A DNA stretch of 64,000 nt from Elizabethkingia bruuniana (GCF_002024805.1 NZ_CP014337.1:1736001-1800000); one strand, 5' to 3'. Counted from the stretch's first letter, positions 7,256-16,482 are shown. A program made the numbers and translations. Notes: a model not told the origin generated them from the sequence alone.

Positions 7256-8242
7256 TTAAAGCATTTTTAGATTATTAACCTCCTGTTCTGTAAGGATTCT
7301 CCAATGCCCTCTTTTTACATTCTTCTTGGTAAGACCTGCAAACATTACTCTGTCCAAGCTTTCAACTTCGTAGCCCAATCTTTGGAAGATACGACGTACA
7401 ACCCTGTTCCATCCGATGTGGATTTCTATACCAACTTCTGTTTTAGGTTTTCCTTCAATAAAAGAAATATTATCTACCTCTGCAACACCTTCCTCAAGAC
7501 GAATACCTTCACGAATTGCCTGAAGATCTTCAATAGAAAGTTTTCTGTCCAATACAACATGATATATCTTCTTCATCCCGAATGATGGGTGCGTAAGTTT
7601 TTTAGTCATGTGTCCGTCATTGGTTAACAAGATAACACCAGTCGTTTGTCTGTCCAAACGCCCCACAGGGAATAGTCTGTATGGAGATGCATTCGCTACC
7701 AGATCCATTACTGTCTTACGTGCTTTCTCATCTTTCGTTGTAGAAAGATAACCTTTTGGCTTATTTAGTAATACATATACTGGTTTTTCCGGAGTAATAC
7801 CCTGTCCGTCGAAAACAACTCTGTCTGTTTTCTGAACCTGGTAACCCATTTCAGTAACTACTTTACCATTTACTTCTACCAAACCTTGTGTAATAAGATC
7901 ATCTGCTTCACGACGGCTGCAAATTCCTGAATTTGCAATATATTTATTAAGACGTATGGTTTCTTTTTCAGGCTTATTGGCTAGCTTATCAAACTTTCTC
8001 TTCAGGATATAACCTTTGATTTTCTCATCATGCTCAGCTTTCCTGTCAAAAGGTCTTTTGAATGATTTAGGTCCGCCAAATTTGCGATCACCTTTTTCGT
8101 ATTTATCTCTGGAATCGAAAGTTTTACCACCACCTCTCTTTGAGTCGGATGCAGAGCGGGAAGTTTTGTCAAAAGAAGTTTTTCTCTCTCCTGGTTTTCC
8201 GTTTTTCTGTCTGTCTGAAAAATTTTTACGTTCTCTGCTCAT
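7256..8242 (-). CDS. RluB/RsuA-type rRNA pseudouridine synthase with basic N-terminal extension
   Basis: 328-residue pseudouridine synthase. Residues 1-90 form a charged low-complexity extension rich in Lys, Arg, Gly and Ser; an S4 RNA-binding domain follows (about 94-140; IRLNKYIANSGICSRREADDLI) and then the catalytic domain with the Asp in GRLDRQTTGVILLTNDG. This is the RsuA/RluB/RluE/RluF branch, most likely acting on 23S rRNA. The basic extension is common in Bacteroidota homologues and may aid rRNA binding. A -7 box (TAACTTTG on minus, 8264-8271) precedes the start by 21 bases. The terminator at 7216-7245 ends the unit. Confidence 0.93.
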   Translation of the reverse strand: MSRERKNFSDRQKNGKPGERKTSFDKTSRSASDSKRGGGKTFDSRDKYEKGDRKFGGPKSFKRPFDRKAEHDEKIKGYILKRKFDKLANKPEKETIRLNKYIANSGICSRREADDLITQGLVEVNGKVVTEMGYQVQKTDRVVFDGQGITPEKPVYVLLNKPKGYLSTTKDEKARKTVMDLVANASPYRLFPVGRLDRQTTGVILLTNDGHMTKKLTHPSFGMKKIYHVVLDRKLSIEDLQAIREGIRLEEGVAEVDNISFIEGKPKTEVGIEIHIGWNRVVRRIFQRLGYEVESLDRVMFAGLTKKNVKRGHWRILTEQEVNNLKML

Positions 8243-8284
8243 TTCTATATTCTATATTTTCGGCAAAGTTACGAAAAATAAAAG

Positions 8285-9181
8285 CTAGTAGTGAAGATAG
8301 GTAAGAATTCCGTCAGATAACATGCATAAAATTCCAATAAACACCCACAGACGTAATAGATTTAGAGCTGAGAAACTATGAAATTTGGTCCTGTTGAGTA
8401 ATAAATACACAACAATTACCTGAATAAACATACCCACACAGAAATAGTAAGACATCAGATAATGTACAGCATTTCCTTTTATAATAAGTGCAGAGACAAC
8501 AATATTAAGAATAAGCAATATAATAGCAACAATTTTAGCTGTTTTTATACCAAACTTATTAGCGATCGTATCATATCCAAAAATACGGTCGGCATTACTG
8601 GTTAGAAGGTCTTTGACAATATCTATAGTAAGCAGTATCAGAAACAGAAATACCGACATCATCATCAGATGTGGCGAATATGTCTGGTAATAGATTAGCA
8701 TACCAAAGAAAGGGTAAAGACTAAGTCCTACAAATGTGAGATTATTTACAACCAGAATTTTGCTTAGTTTATGACTGTAGAACCACATCAGGAACTGATA
8801 GATTAGAAAGAAAACAAATACCCTTTCGGAAATAAATGCTGCAATGCCTAAAGAGAGTATATTAAGTGTAAGATAAACATACAAATAATACTTCTGTCCC
8901 AGAAAGCTTTGAAATTTACTACGGAAAGGTTTGGTTATTTTATCTTTTTCGCGGTCATAAAACTGGTTGATAATGCCGCCAGCCATTATACTGAGGAAAC
9001 TACAAAATATAATTCCGTGTACTTTATAATCGAAAACAAAGCTCTTAAGGCTTTCTTCCTGATTAAATAAAAAGAATGTTGAAACGTATAATGCGAAAAT
9101 CAGCAGAAATGTGACAAAAGCTCTTGCTCCCAGCAAAAATCCTATAAATACAGATAATCTGGAGAGCAAACGATTCTTCAC
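8285..9181 (-). CDS. UbiA-family prenyltransferase
   Basis: 298-residue membrane prenyltransferase with about eight or nine helices. The first Asp-rich motif is seen in GGIINQFYDREKDKITKP (N-x-x-x-D-x-x-x-D) and a second in TIDIVKDLLTSNADRIFGYDT. Such enzymes attach a polyprenyl chain to an acceptor; the branch near geranylgeranylglycerol-phosphate or menaquinone/haem enzymes cannot be told apart here. The start is GTG at 9181 (KNRLLSRLSVF). It lies 27 bases downstream of the mevalonate-kinase-like gene, so both probably serve isoprenoid use. Confidence 0.88.
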   Translation of the reverse strand: MKNRLLSRLSVFIGFLLGARAFVTFLLIFALYVSTFFLFNQEESLKSFVFDYKVHGIIFCSFLSIMAGGIINQFYDREKDKITKPFRSKFQSFLGQKYYLYVYLTLNILSLGIAAFISERVFVFFLIYQFLMWFYSHKLSKILVVNNLTFVGLSLYPFFGMLIYYQTYSPHLMMMSVFLFLILLTIDIVKDLLTSNADRIFGYDTIANKFGIKTAKIVAIILLILNIVVSALIIKGNAVHYLMSYYFCVGMFIQVIVVYLLLNRTKFHSFSALNLLRLWVFIGILCMLSDGILTYLHY

Positions 9182-9208
9182 ACTTGTTGAAATTTTAAAA
9201 TTTAATTA

Positions 9209-10141
9209 TTAGAAACGATAGATAACTTCCTTTTGGAAACCTTCTAACATCTTGTCGGCTTTATCGTAATCCTTGGTAAAACCAAGAATATAACCACCTC
9301 CTCCGCTACCGCAAAGTTTCAGATAGTATGCATTGGTATCCAGACCTCTCTTCCATGCATTGAAAATATTTTCCGGAATCATTGGTCTGAAATGCTCATA
9401 TGCCCAATGTGAGAGTTTTTTAAGGTTTCTGAAGAAAGGGTTCATATCTTTTTTTAGAAACGCATCAATGCAGGCATTATTGTATCGGATAAATTCGTCT
9501 TTTAATGTTTTGCGGAAACCTTCATTCTTCAGTTTCTCGAAGAAAATCTGAATCATTGGTCCGGTTTCCCCTATCTGCCCGGAATCTATTAAGAAAACAG
9601 CTCCTTTACCATGCTCACCCTCGGGTAAAGCAACTCTGTCCAGGTTTTCTTTGTTTTCAATAAGGATTGGCAGATTCATATAGCAGATTAACGGATCCAT
9701 ACCGGAACTTTTACCATGGAAGTAACTTTCCATTTCTCCGAAAACAGCTTTAAGGTGTTTCAGATTATCTTTCGATATATTTTCCGGATTATGTTTGTTA
9801 ACTGAATAGCGTTCGAATATAGCAGCTACTAAAGCTCCTGAGCTTCCTACTCCATAGCCTTGCGGAATATTAGAGTCGAAGAAAAGACCATTAGAAATAT
9901 CCTTTTTAAAGCTTTCGATATCCAGTCTGAAATCATCAGAAAGATTCAGGTCTGAAAGAAAGTCTGAATATTTTTGCAAATGTTTGTTGGAGTTTATCTC
10001 GAATTCAGAATCGGAGTCAGCTTCTGAAAACTTTAAAGTTCCTTTATAGAAACTATAAGGTACAACGAGCCCCTGAGAATCTTCAATCATTCCGTATTCT
10101 CCGAACAAAATTATTTTTGCATAAAATAAAGGATTCGCCAT
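9209..10141 (-). CDS. GHMP kinase, probable mevalonate kinase
   Basis: 310-residue GHMP-superfamily kinase. The three GHMP motifs are visible: an N-terminal YAKIILFGEYGMI, the phosphate loop PQGYGVGSSGALVAAI (about residue 92) and a C-terminal KLCGSGGGGYILGF. The opening resembles mevalonate kinases, which phosphorylate mevalonate in the mevalonate route to isopentenyl diphosphate used by Flavobacteriia. A -7 box CAAAATTA (10159-10166, minus strand TAATTTTG) lies 18 bases ahead. It leads a unit with the UbiA enzyme. Substrate is inferred from family and neighbour. Confidence 0.85.
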   Translation of the reverse strand: MANPLFYAKIILFGEYGMIEDSQGLVVPYSFYKGTLKFSEADSDSEFEINSNKHLQKYSDFLSDLNLSDDFRLDIESFKKDISNGLFFDSNIPQGYGVGSSGALVAAIFERYSVNKHNPENISKDNLKHLKAVFGEMESYFHGKSSGMDPLICYMNLPILIENKENLDRVALPEGEHGKGAVFLIDSGQIGETGPMIQIFFEKLKNEGFRKTLKDEFIRYNNACIDAFLKKDMNPFFRNLKKLSHWAYEHFRPMIPENIFNAWKRGLDTNAYYLKLCGSGGGGYILGFTKDYDKADKMLEGFQKEVIYRF

Positions 10142-10465
10142 GTGTCTTTTATATGCTACAAAATTACAAAATTTCTATTTTCCGAATGTTATTTTTATTA
10201 AAAATATATTCTATAACATTACAAAGGATCTATAAATTCGGGTAACATTAAGCAAATTTCCGGCCAGAAAATCTTATACAGCTTCCCAATATAGGATTCC
10301 TCTCTAATTTCAATTCATATTAAATCCTATAAATTATCATATAGAGTGAGCAATGGGCTATAAATTATAAAGTTTATTAAAATTATTCAATGGAAAGTGA
10401 TTTTTTATAAATTTGGGATGTAGTAATATTGTTAATACAGCCTATCCATCCAATAACCATAGAAT
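10142..10465. other. Intergenic region with two divergent promoters
   Basis: This 324-base AT-rich gap lies between divergent genes. It holds a minus-strand -7 box at 10159-10166 for the GHMP kinase and a plus-strand -7 box TAAATTTG at 10408-10415 for the ABC pair, whose leader would be about 45 bases. No open reading frame, strong hairpin or repeat was seen in the rest. Confidence 0.55.
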
Positions 10466-11377
10466 TTGAAAGCAATTTTCCATCATTTTATTTTCAGAAT
10501 TAGTCAGTGCTTTCGAATTTTCAGCTTTCAGGGTAAGACTGCTTTACCTTTTTTAATTATTGCAGGAGTTTTAATCGCGCTTAAACTTCCTGACAACCGC
10601 TTATATCCTCTACTCTTCTTTTTGATAGCCCTGTCATTTCATTTTAGAAGAAAAGATATTCCTTTTCTAAAAAAAGCTTTTATAAAGAACTGGCGCATTA
10701 TTATCTTCCTTGAATCTACATTCATCTATTTGTTTTTACTTCTTGGAAACATATACCATAAGTACGATATAATAGGCTTTGCAGGATTACTTCTGATTAC
10801 AAGCTTTTCATTTTTTTATCCTAAGACAAAAATTAGTGTTACTTCTAAATGGGATTTTATTCCTAATGAACTTTTTGAATGGAAATGTTTACTGAGAAAA
10901 AATACAGTTGCAGCTATTATCATCTATCTGGTTGTTATAGCGTCTGCCTATCATATTTCCACATTAATTTTCTGCGGGTTATTCGTTCTGGACTTGTTTC
11001 CGAGGCTGTACTCTGATAATGAAAATAAAGAAATGCTGGAAATGTATTTCAGAAAATATACTCTGGAAGATAAGATCCGTAAGAATATGAAATTATTCAA
11101 TCTCGTATTCTTGCCTGTCTATATAGTTTTTTTAATTCTGAATAGAGAAAATAGCCTGCTGTTACTATACTATATTCTGTTTATGAATTTGTTTCTTATA
11201 CTGGCATTAACCAGAAAGTATAAAGTCTATCACTATAAAGTGAGGAGTAATTATTTTGATATGGGAATATATTTATCCTATTTTATCTATACTATAACTA
11301 TTATCCCTGCCGTTGTAATTATTGTCGATAACATTAAATCTGCAAAAGAAAATATCAGCCAATATGTTGGAAATTAA
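10466..11377 (+). CDS. Putative ABC-transporter membrane subunit
   Basis: 303-residue hydrophobic protein with about eight predicted membrane helices (for example 28-46, 78-97, 103-117, 147-175, 208-222, 230-247, 265-290). I do not recognise its family. It overlaps the ABC ATPase gene by 14 bases, which argues that it is the membrane partner of that ATPase. The frame begins with TTG at 10466 (KAIFHHFIF); no ATG in frame lies near, so a TTG start is proposed. Substrate is unknown. Confidence 0.6.
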   Translation: MKAIFHHFIFRISQCFRIFSFQGKTALPFLIIAGVLIALKLPDNRLYPLLFFLIALSFHFRRKDIPFLKKAFIKNWRIIIFLESTFIYLFLLLGNIYHKYDIIGFAGLLLITSFSFFYPKTKISVTSKWDFIPNELFEWKCLLRKNTVAAIIIYLVVIASAYHISTLIFCGLFVLDLFPRLYSDNENKEMLEMYFRKYTLEDKIRKNMKLFNLVFLPVYIVFLILNRENSLLLLYYILFMNLFLILALTRKYKVYHYKVRSNYFDMGIYLSYFIYTITIIPAVVIIVDNIKSAKENISQYVGN

Positions 11378-11999
11378 AAATCTGAATGTAAGCTTTAAAG
11401 CTCAGAATGTTCTTAATAACCTTAATCTGAATATAGAGGAAGGTATTGTTATCGGTATTCTCGGAAAGAATGGAGCCGGAAAAACAACCTTGTTCGAATC
11501 CCTGTATCAAAATGTGAAATACAGTGGAACTATTAAATGGCACAACGAATCTCTAAAAAGAGAAAATATATCTTACTTAGAAACCGAAAACTATTTCTAT
11601 CCGTACATTACCGGAAAAGAATACCTTGGTTATTTTTCGAAAGATAAAGAATCGAAATACAACTTGCTAACCGAAAATTTCGGACTTCCATTAGAAAAAT
11701 TTGCTCAGGACTATTCCAGTGGAATGAAAAAGAAGCTAGCCCTTATAGGGATGTTATTATTGGACAAACCTGTTAATATTCTGGACGAACCATTTAATGG
11801 TGTCGACTTTGAAGGTGTACATGTTTTATACGACATTATCCGGGATCTAAAATCTGAAAACAAAGCTGTTCTGATAAGTTCTCATATCATAGAAACCTTA
11901 TTTCATACCTGTGACAAAATCGCCATACTACAAAACGGGAGTATTGACAGGGTTATTGACAAAGCTGATTATCACCAGCTACACAACTTCAAATTCTGA
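11364..11999 (+). CDS. ABC transporter ATP-binding protein
   Basis: 211-residue ABC ATPase. Walker A is GKNGAGKTT, the signature is YSSGMKKKLAL, Walker B is VNILDEPFNG, and the switch histidine is in ISSHI. The signature motif (SSGM) is the type found in ABC-2/drug and bacteriocin export ATPases. ATG 11364 (MLEIKNLNVSF) overlaps the upstream membrane gene by 14 bases; the open frame from 11322 inside that gene is not used. The pair stands alone and converges on rsgA with an 8-base gap. Confidence 0.9.
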   Translation: MLEIKNLNVSFKAQNVLNNLNLNIEEGIVIGILGKNGAGKTTLFESLYQNVKYSGTIKWHNESLKRENISYLETENYFYPYITGKEYLGYFSKDKESKYNLLTENFGLPLEKFAQDYSSGMKKKLALIGMLLLDKPVNILDEPFNGVDFEGVHVLYDIIRDLKSENKAVLISSHIIETLFHTCDKIAILQNGSIDRVIDKADYHQLHNFKF

Positions 12000-12007
12000 G
12001 AAAAGAA

Positions 12008-12937
12008 TTATTGGTTCTGCTCTTCTGCTTCCTCCATTAATTTAATGTAAGTAGCATAACGGGATTCCAGAATTTCTTCATGCTCCAATGCATTCAAAAC
12101 AGCGCATTTTGGTTCGTTTATATGCAGGCAATTATTGAATTTGCAATTCTCGGAAATACTAAAAATCTCCGGAAAATAATGCTGGATTTCTTCTTTTTCA
12201 ACATCAATCATCGCAAATTCACGAACTCCGGGAGTATCAATTACCTGACCGCCAAAAGGCCAGAAATGCATTTGTGCAAATGTCGTAGTGTGCTTACCCT
12301 TCAGGTGAATATCTGATATATCTCCTGTCTTTAGATTTACTTCAGGATTTAAAGCATTTACTAAAGTAGATTTCCCACTTCCTGAGTGTCCGAAAAATAC
12401 AGAAGTTTTATCTTTTAGAATCTCTCTGAGACCTTCCATATTCAGTTCGGATACAGAGGAAACAAAAAGAGAATCATAACCTATAGATTGGTATACAGTA
12501 GCAATGTCTTCAGCATATTCCAGTTCTTCCTGGTCCAGCAAATCGGCTTTATTGAAAAGGATTAAAGGCTTTATATCATAAGCCTCGCAACATACCAGAA
12601 AACGGTCTAAAAAACCTAAGGAAGTTTCCGGCATTTTCAGTGTGAAAAGAATGCAGCCAATATCAATATTGGAAGCTATAATGTGAGCTTCTTTGGACAG
12701 GTTTACAGCCTTACGGATCAGATAGTTCTTTCGCGGTTCTATCTTTGTAATCCATGCAATATCATCCTGTTCTAGCGAGAACTCAACAAAATCCCCGACT
12801 GCCAAAGGATTGGTCAGTCGGGTTTTTATTAATTTAAATTTGCCTCTGATTCGGGCTTCATAAATTTTTCCGGATTCTTGATCTAAAACCTGATACCAGC
12901 TTCCGGTAGATTTTATGATAATACCCCTCATAAGCAA
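12008..12937 (-). CDS. rsgA: Ribosome small-subunit-dependent GTPase A
   Basis: 309-residue circularly permuted GTPase that helps late 30S maturation. An OB-fold region (about 1-70) precedes the permuted G motifs in order G4 (FNKADLL), G1 (GHSGSGKSTLVN) and G3 (DTPGVREF), and a zinc knuckle follows (CKFNNCLHINEPKC). Length and order match the family. It lies 3 bases behind the DAHP synthase gene and is likely co-transcribed from dnaX. Confidence 0.96.
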   Translation of the reverse strand: MLMRGIIIKSTGSWYQVLDQESGKIYEARIRGKFKLIKTRLTNPLAVGDFVEFSLEQDDIAWITKIEPRKNYLIRKAVNLSKEAHIIASNIDIGCILFTLKMPETSLGFLDRFLVCCEAYDIKPLILFNKADLLDQEELEYAEDIATVYQSIGYDSLFVSSVSELNMEGLREILKDKTSVFFGHSGSGKSTLVNALNPEVNLKTGDISDIHLKGKHTTTFAQMHFWPFGGQVIDTPGVREFAMIDVEKEEIQHYFPEIFSISENCKFNNCLHINEPKCAVLNALEHEEILESRYATYIKLMEEAEEQNQ

Positions 12938-12940
12938 TAA

Positions 12941-14020
12941 TTATTTGTTAATCATAATGTTATTCTGAACATCAATAGATTCTTCGTGAATAGCATTGAA
13001 TACTTTCTCGATAAATTCTCTTGACATTCCGGTTTCATCAGCTTTTTGTGCTGCATATTCAGCAATAACTTTCCATCTGTCCGGTTGGAAGATCGCAATG
13101 TTATTTTCTTTTTTCAATGTACCGATTTTCTCAGACACCTTCATTCTTTGATTAAGAAGGCTGATAAGCTGGAAGTCGATATCGCTGATTAATGTTCTGT
13201 GTTTACCCATTTCATCTTCGTATCCTGAGATATCCTGATTTCTTGTTTTCAGATTAGACAGTAGCTCAGCTAAAACTTCCGGAGTAATTTGTTGTGCAGC
13301 ATCACTCCATGCTTCATCCGGATTCGGGTGAGTTTCGATCATAAGACCTTCATAGCCACAGTTTAGAGCTTCCTGAGAGATAGCAGCTAAACCTGTTCTG
13401 TTTCCACAAATGTGAGAAGGGTCTACAATCATTGGAATATTTGGAAATTGCTTTTTGAAATCAAGTGCAATTGTCCAGTTTGGAACGTTACGGTATTTAG
13501 TTTTCTGGTAATTAGAGAAACCTCTGTGGATTACACCAAGGTTTTTAACATCTTGTCCTAATAATCTCTCCATAGCCCCGATCCATAATGCAAGATCCGG
13601 GTTAACCGGGTTTTTAACAAGTACAGGCTTGTTGGTACCTCTTAGTGCCTGTGCGATTTCCTGAACTGTAAAAGGATTTACAGTAGAACGTGCTCCGATC
13701 CATAAGATATCTACATCAGCTTCTAATGCTGCAAATACGTGATTTGCATTCGCTACCTCAGTTGCTGTTTTAAAACCGTACTCTTCTTTAACTTTTTTTA
13801 GCCAGTTAAGACCAATAACCCCTACTCCTTCAAAACCATTTGGCTTAGTACGAGGTTTCCAGATTCCTGCACGAAATACAGAAACATTGGCGTTGCTCTC
13901 TTTAATTCTTCTGGCTGCTTCCAGCATTTGTGACTCGCTTTCCGCGCTACATGGTCCCGCAACTACTAGCGGTGATCCTAGTTCTGATATCCAATCAGAC
14001 TTTACTTCGTTTAGATTCAT
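12941..14020 (-). CDS. Bifunctional DAHP synthase / chorismate mutase type II
   Basis: 359-residue fusion. Residues about 1-260 are a DAHP synthase of the KDO8P-synthase-like class (VVAGPCSAESESQM, WKPRTKPNGFEGVG, VIHRGFSNY, IVDPSHICGN), which makes the first shikimate intermediate; residues about 262-359 are an AroQ chorismate mutase (HRTLISDIDFQLISLLNQRMKVSEKIGTLKKE). The fusion couples entry into the pathway with the branch to prephenate, and in homologues the mutase domain mediates feedback control; that control is inferred here. The gene begins 15 bases after dnaX and ends 3 bases before rsgA. Confidence 0.95.
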   Translation of the reverse strand: MNLNEVKSDWISELGSPLVVAGPCSAESESQMLEAARRIKESNANVSVFRAGIWKPRTKPNGFEGVGVIGLNWLKKVKEEYGFKTATEVANANHVFAALEADVDILWIGARSTVNPFTVQEIAQALRGTNKPVLVKNPVNPDLALWIGAMERLLGQDVKNLGVIHRGFSNYQKTKYRNVPNWTIALDFKKQFPNIPMIVDPSHICGNRTGLAAISQEALNCGYEGLMIETHPNPDEAWSDAAQQITPEVLAELLSNLKTRNQDISGYEDEMGKHRTLISDIDFQLISLLNQRMKVSEKIGTLKKENNIAIFQPDRWKVIAEYAAQKADETGMSREFIEKVFNAIHEESIDVQNNIMINK

Positions 14021-14035
14021 ATTTAATTTGAGAAT

Positions 14036-15717
14036 TTAGGAAAAATCAAACTTCATTAAATCGTCCAGCTCCTTAAGAATTGGATTCTTTTCTGCAAATT
14101 TATCAAATAATTTTCGTTTGGTAATGATTTCTTTTTGCAAAGTTTCATCCTCCACGTATTTACTTTTAATATGAAAATTATTGACTTTACGCTGAAATAC
14201 AGATAAAAAATCTTTTCTTACGGTCTCAAACTCGGATTTAGCAGCTTCAGAAGGTACTTTTATAAGAATTTTATTTTCATCCTTCTTCTGTAATTTACAG
14301 ACTTTTATGGCTGAAAACTTCACCGGATCATCATCTTGAAGATTATCTAGAAATTGCTTCCATTCATGCAATAAATCTACTTCAGAAAAATGATTTGCAG
14401 GTAAATTATCTTTTACTTCTACCTTTTCCGTCTTTACTTCCTCTTTTTTATTCAGCCATCCGGTAATACTAAAAGAAGAAATATCTTCTAATGGTTTTAC
14501 TTCTTTTGGCTTATTTGGATTATCTAATAAAGATGGATTAGCCGTTATTTCCGTAGAAACCGGTTTCTGATTCTGGGTAACCTGAGTTTGTTCCTGATTC
14601 GCTTTAGCGCCTGCTTTTAAAAGCGGCGCTAAGATTCTAAACTTTTTTTTTTCGTGGCATCACTTACGGAAAGTGAAGCTAATTGCATAAGAGCGATTTC
14701 AACAGTGAGACGTTGATTTTTAGAATTCTTATAGTTAATATCTGCCTGATTGCAGATTTCCAAAGCATCGATAAGTTCCTGTGCGGTCCATTTCTGGCTT
14801 TGCTCTACATATTTAGCTTTTGTTTTCTCTCCTACTTCTATAAGATTAATTGTATTAGGGTTCTGCGCCATCATCAGATCACGGAAGTGGCTTCCCAGTC
14901 CTCCGATAAAAATATGTGGATCAAATCCTTTATTTACAATCTCATTAAGTTTGGAAAGAATTCCCGGAATATCATTAGATTTTGCAAAATCTGCAATTTG
15001 CAGATAGTAATCGTAATCTAATATATTCAGTGTTTCTGCCGCCTTGGCAAGTGTTATATTCCTTTGTGTAAAAGTTGTAAGGCGGTCGAAAATGGAAAGA
15101 GCATCACGTAAAGCGCCATCTGCCTTTTGGGCTACCAGAAACAGAGCATCGTCTTCATACTGAATATCTTCTTTCTCTGCTATCTTGCGTAGATGATTCT
15201 GGATATCTTCTATCTGAATTCTTTTAAAATCATAAATCTGACATCTTGATAAAATCGTCGGAATTATCTTATGCTTTTCGGTAGTTGCCAAGATAAAAAT
15301 AGCATGCGCAGGCGGTTCTTCCAATGTTTTAAGAAAAGCATTGAATGCTGCAGTGGACAGCATGTGCACCTCGTCGATAATATATACTTTATATTTTCCA
15401 ACCTGAGGGGCAAAACGAACCTGATCGATCAGTTCCCGGATATCGTCAACAGAATTATTTGATGCTGCATCTAATTCGTAAATATTAAATGCAAATCCTG
15501 TATCATCCGAAGCTCCTGATTTTTCATTAATTTTTCTGGCAAGAATACGTGCGCATGTAGTTTTACCTACACCACGCGGCCCGCAGAAAAGAAGTGCCTG
15601 TGCTAACTGATTGTTATCTATAGCATGCTCCAGAGTATCTGTAATGTGGGATTGCCCAACAACGGTATCAAATTCTAGTGGGCGATATTTACGTGCAGAT
15701 ACTATAAAGTTTTCCAT
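14036..15717 (-). CDS. dnaX: DNA polymerase III gamma/tau subunit, with programmed frameshift
   Basis: Clamp-loader ATPase. The in-frame product from ATG 15717 is 362 residues and stops at 14629-14631: Walker A GPRGVGKTT (46-54), DEVH box (about 115-118), sensor 1 ATTEKHKIIPTILSRCQ. A second frame in -1 phase runs on to 14036 and includes HEWKQFLDNL and a C-terminal tau-like region. Joining the frames at the A10 run (14643-14652) gives a tau form of about 560 residues, while normal reading gives a gamma form. The usual four-cysteine zinc module between Walker A and the ELDAASN segment is missing (residues 62-82 contain no Cys). First gene of a unit with the DAHP synthase fusion and rsgA. Its promoter (15722-15752) predicts a leaderless message. 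Confidence 0.92.
14604..14652 (-). promoter_or_regulatory. dnaX frameshift signal: A10 slippery run plus stem-loop
   Basis: On the minus strand ten A occupy 14652-14643 (codons ACG AAA AAA AAA AGT). Nine bases after AAG begins a stem-loop: TTAGCGCC (14632-14625) pairs perfectly with GGCGCTAA (14611-14604), closed by a self-complementary GCTTTTAAAAGC. The zero-frame stop TAG (14631-14629) lies in the first arm. A -1 slip by the ribosome, or one extra A by RNA polymerase slippage, opens the frame to 14036. Confidence 0.85.
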
Positions 15718-15721
15718 ACCT

Positions 15722-15752
15722 CAAAAATAAAAAAAAGCTAGACGAAATCAAA
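15722..15752 (-). promoter_or_regulatory. Promoter of dnaX, predicted leaderless
   Basis: On the minus strand TTTG (15752-15749), a 19-base spacer and TATTTTTG (15729-15722) match the Bacteroidota consensus with its usual spacing. Only 4 bases separate the box from ATG 15717, so transcription should begin at or next to the start codon. Confidence 0.75.
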
Positions 15753-15814
15753 AGTTTTTCAGGATTCTTTGATTCTAATTTTTCCTTTGTTAATATTATT
15801 TTATACTGTTAAAC

Positions 15815-15849
15815 AAAAAAAGCGCCTCTAAGTAAATAGAAGCGCTTTT
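15815..15849. terminator. Terminator behind ppa
   Basis: Arms 15818-15830 and 15837-15849 (13 bases, one mismatch), loop AGTAAA, with an A run (15815-15820) that gives a U tract for minus transcripts. It ends the pyrophosphatase message and lies about 60 bases ahead of the dnaX promoter. Confidence 0.88.
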
Positions 15850-15870
15850 ATCTTTTTTATTATCTTAAGA

Positions 15871-16482
15871 TTATTCTCCGTAATGTTGGTTATAATCTTT
15901 AATAGATGCTTCTATAACTTTTTTTGCGTGCTCAGCCCCATATACGTCATCGATTCTTACTACAGCTGGTTCAGTTGGTAAGTTTTTATACGAAAGGAAA
16001 TAATGCTTCAAACGGTTCACTTCAGCTACCGGAAGATCGGAGATATCTCTCATGTGACCATAAACCTGGTCATCTACTAATACAGCGATGATTTTGTCAT
16101 CAGCCTCTCCTTTATCAATCATTTTAAAGCCTCCGATTGGAATAGCTTCTAAAATCATACCTCCGCCATTGATGTTGTGGCTGCTAAGAACACAAATATC
16201 CAATGGATCGTGATCTCCTTCTTTAACGTCTACAGAACCATTCGCAACAGCCAAATCCTTTACAGCATCCTCACAGTAAGTCTGTGGAACGAAACCATAT
16301 AAAGCAGGAATGATATTAGAAAACTTCTGTGGTCTGTCTACTTTCAGGTAACCAGTTTCTTTATCTACTTCATATTTAATAGTATCAGAAGGTACGATCT
16401 CTACGAAAACATTTACAATTTCCGGAGCTTTCTCTCCAACACTGATACCATGCCAAGGATGGGCTTTGAATTTAGGGTTCAT
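15871..16482 (-). CDS. ppa: Inorganic pyrophosphatase, family I
   Basis: 203-residue cytoplasmic pyrophosphatase that pulls biosynthetic reactions by hydrolysing PPi. The metal-binding signature is in VKEGDHDPLDICVLS (D-x-D-P-x-D), the tyrosine-containing YGFVPQTYCED segment precedes it, and the acidic DKGEADDKIIAVLVDD completes the site. Family I length is slightly above the common 175 residues, as in other Bacteroidota. A -7 box (TAATTTTG on minus, 16558-16565) lies about 75 bases upstream, leaving a long leader without evident structure. Single-gene unit. Confidence 0.96.
   Translation of the reverse strand: MNPKFKAHPWHGISVGEKAPEIVNVFVEIVPSDTIKYEVDKETGYLKVDRPQKFSNIIPALYGFVPQTYCEDAVKDLAVANGSVDVKEGDHDPLDICVLSSHNINGGGMILEAIPIGGFKMIDKGEADDKIIAVLVDDQVYGHMRDISDLPVAEVNRLKHYFLSYKNLPTEPAVVRIDDVYGAEHAKKVIEASIKDYNQHYGE

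Noticed and set aside
14036-14371. Separate small gene or dnaX pseudogene
   Set aside because: The frame is in -1 phase to dnaX and continuous with it from the A10 run; the upstream part between 14372 and 14640 is also open in that phase, so it is better read as the tau-specific end than as a gene or a decayed copy.
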